Shown: piece by piece, positions 63,713 through 64,000 of the stretch
Numbering within the stretch: position 1 is the stretch's first letter
Layout: each line of letters begins with the position of its first letter
Assembly: GCA_016234555.1 (NCBI GenBank)
Contig: JACRBJ010000065.1
Location: 62,001-126,000, forward strand
From: Chloroflexota bacterium
Lineage (GTDB): Bacteria > Chloroflexota > Anaerolineae > Anaerolineales > Villigracilaceae
DNA: 64,000 nucleotides
Reading direction: 5' to 3'
The notes under the pieces: generated by a model
Told to the model about the DNA's origin: nothing
The model's input: the letters and a program-made list of their open reading frames with translations, nothing else
Database searches by the model: none
Translations under genes and position numbers: made by a program

Positions 63713-64000
63713 TTATGGAAATGGCGTCAAAGTCAATGCTTCTGAATCAATTGGAGTTAATTTGTTAGTTTCTATGTCAAAAATATAATTATCTGTAGAC
63801 CTATATGTGGTAAGCAGTATTTCTTTCTCTGAAAGCCATTTTGAAGCGACATACCAATAAAGAGGATCATAGAGCATTTTTCTTATGGTATTTCTCTTGA
63901 TGTCGATTAAGTACACAGTAAAGCTCGTGTTCGTTTCAAACCAATTTTCATCAGTTGCAGAAAAAACAATTTTGCTGCCATCTGGCGACCACTGAAAAAT
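63713..64000 (-). CDS. WD40-like (PD40/TolB-type) beta-propeller protein, C-terminal part, truncated by window edge
   Basis: Minus strand reads ...FQWSPDGSKIVFSATDENWFETNTSFTVYLIDIKRNTIRKML...; open through window end. Confidence 0.7.
   Translation of the reverse strand: MFQWSPDGSKIVFSATDENWFETNTSFTVYLIDIKRNTIRKMLYDPLYWYVASKWLSEKEILLTTYRSTDNYIFDIETNKLTPIDSEALTLTPFP

Noticed and set aside
1-64000. CRISPR arrays, IS elements, rRNA, tRNA
   Set aside because: No regularly spaced direct repeats, transposase motifs or recognisable rRNA/tRNA sequence was seen by eye; tRNAscan-SE/CRISPRCasFinder would be needed to exclude them fully.

Overview
The window looks like a chromosomal segment from a GC-rich, probably Chloroflexi/Anaerolineae-type bacterium (inferred from gene content; not testable here). 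Most of it is ordinary single-copy genes: an HD-GYP multi-PAS sensor, acpS, an M16 peptidase pair, mnmA, a GGDEF response regulator, a GH13 glucosidase, alaS, a P450, a korDABC-type 2-oxoacid:ferredoxin oxidoreductase, a PBP1A, CHAD-SixA-PPK and lepB. The stretches worth a second look are these. (1) A tungstate/molybdate island at about 5.6-16.9 kb has an HTH+PBP-like regulator, Wtp-type and Tup-type transporters, a lipoprotein family with a repeated molybdopterin-oxidoreductase-like domain (once fused to TupA), a TiaS-like protein and a Mo/W-storage-protein-like kinase. It is tied together by a conserved TTTCTGATAAG-N6-CTTATCAGAAA element placed at the predicted +1 of several promoters. (2) alaS (minus strand) is preceded by a 26-codon, Ala-rich, apparently leaderless ORF and then an intrinsic terminator, which is the layout of a leader-peptide attenuator. 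(3) Two tandem c-di-GMP-I (GEMM) aptamers lie upstream of a sortase-like gene on the minus strand. (4) A yybP-ykoY Mn2+ riboswitch with an overlapping terminator precedes a DedA/P-type ATPase operon. (5) A four-gene AT-rich cassette at 32.7-35.5 kb carries a candidate HEPN-motif protein, two similar wHTH-like proteins and a membrane effector-like protein. (6) A minus-strand cluster has a class I methyltransferase, an AsnB-like protein with a degenerate glutaminase half, an opine-dehydrogenase-like protein and a B12-dependent-mutase-like protein. (7) Dispersed palindromic elements occur, two of them inserted in frame in essential or conserved enzymes. No tRNA, rRNA, CRISPR or IS element was recognised. 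No database searches were run; all family calls come from motif recognition.
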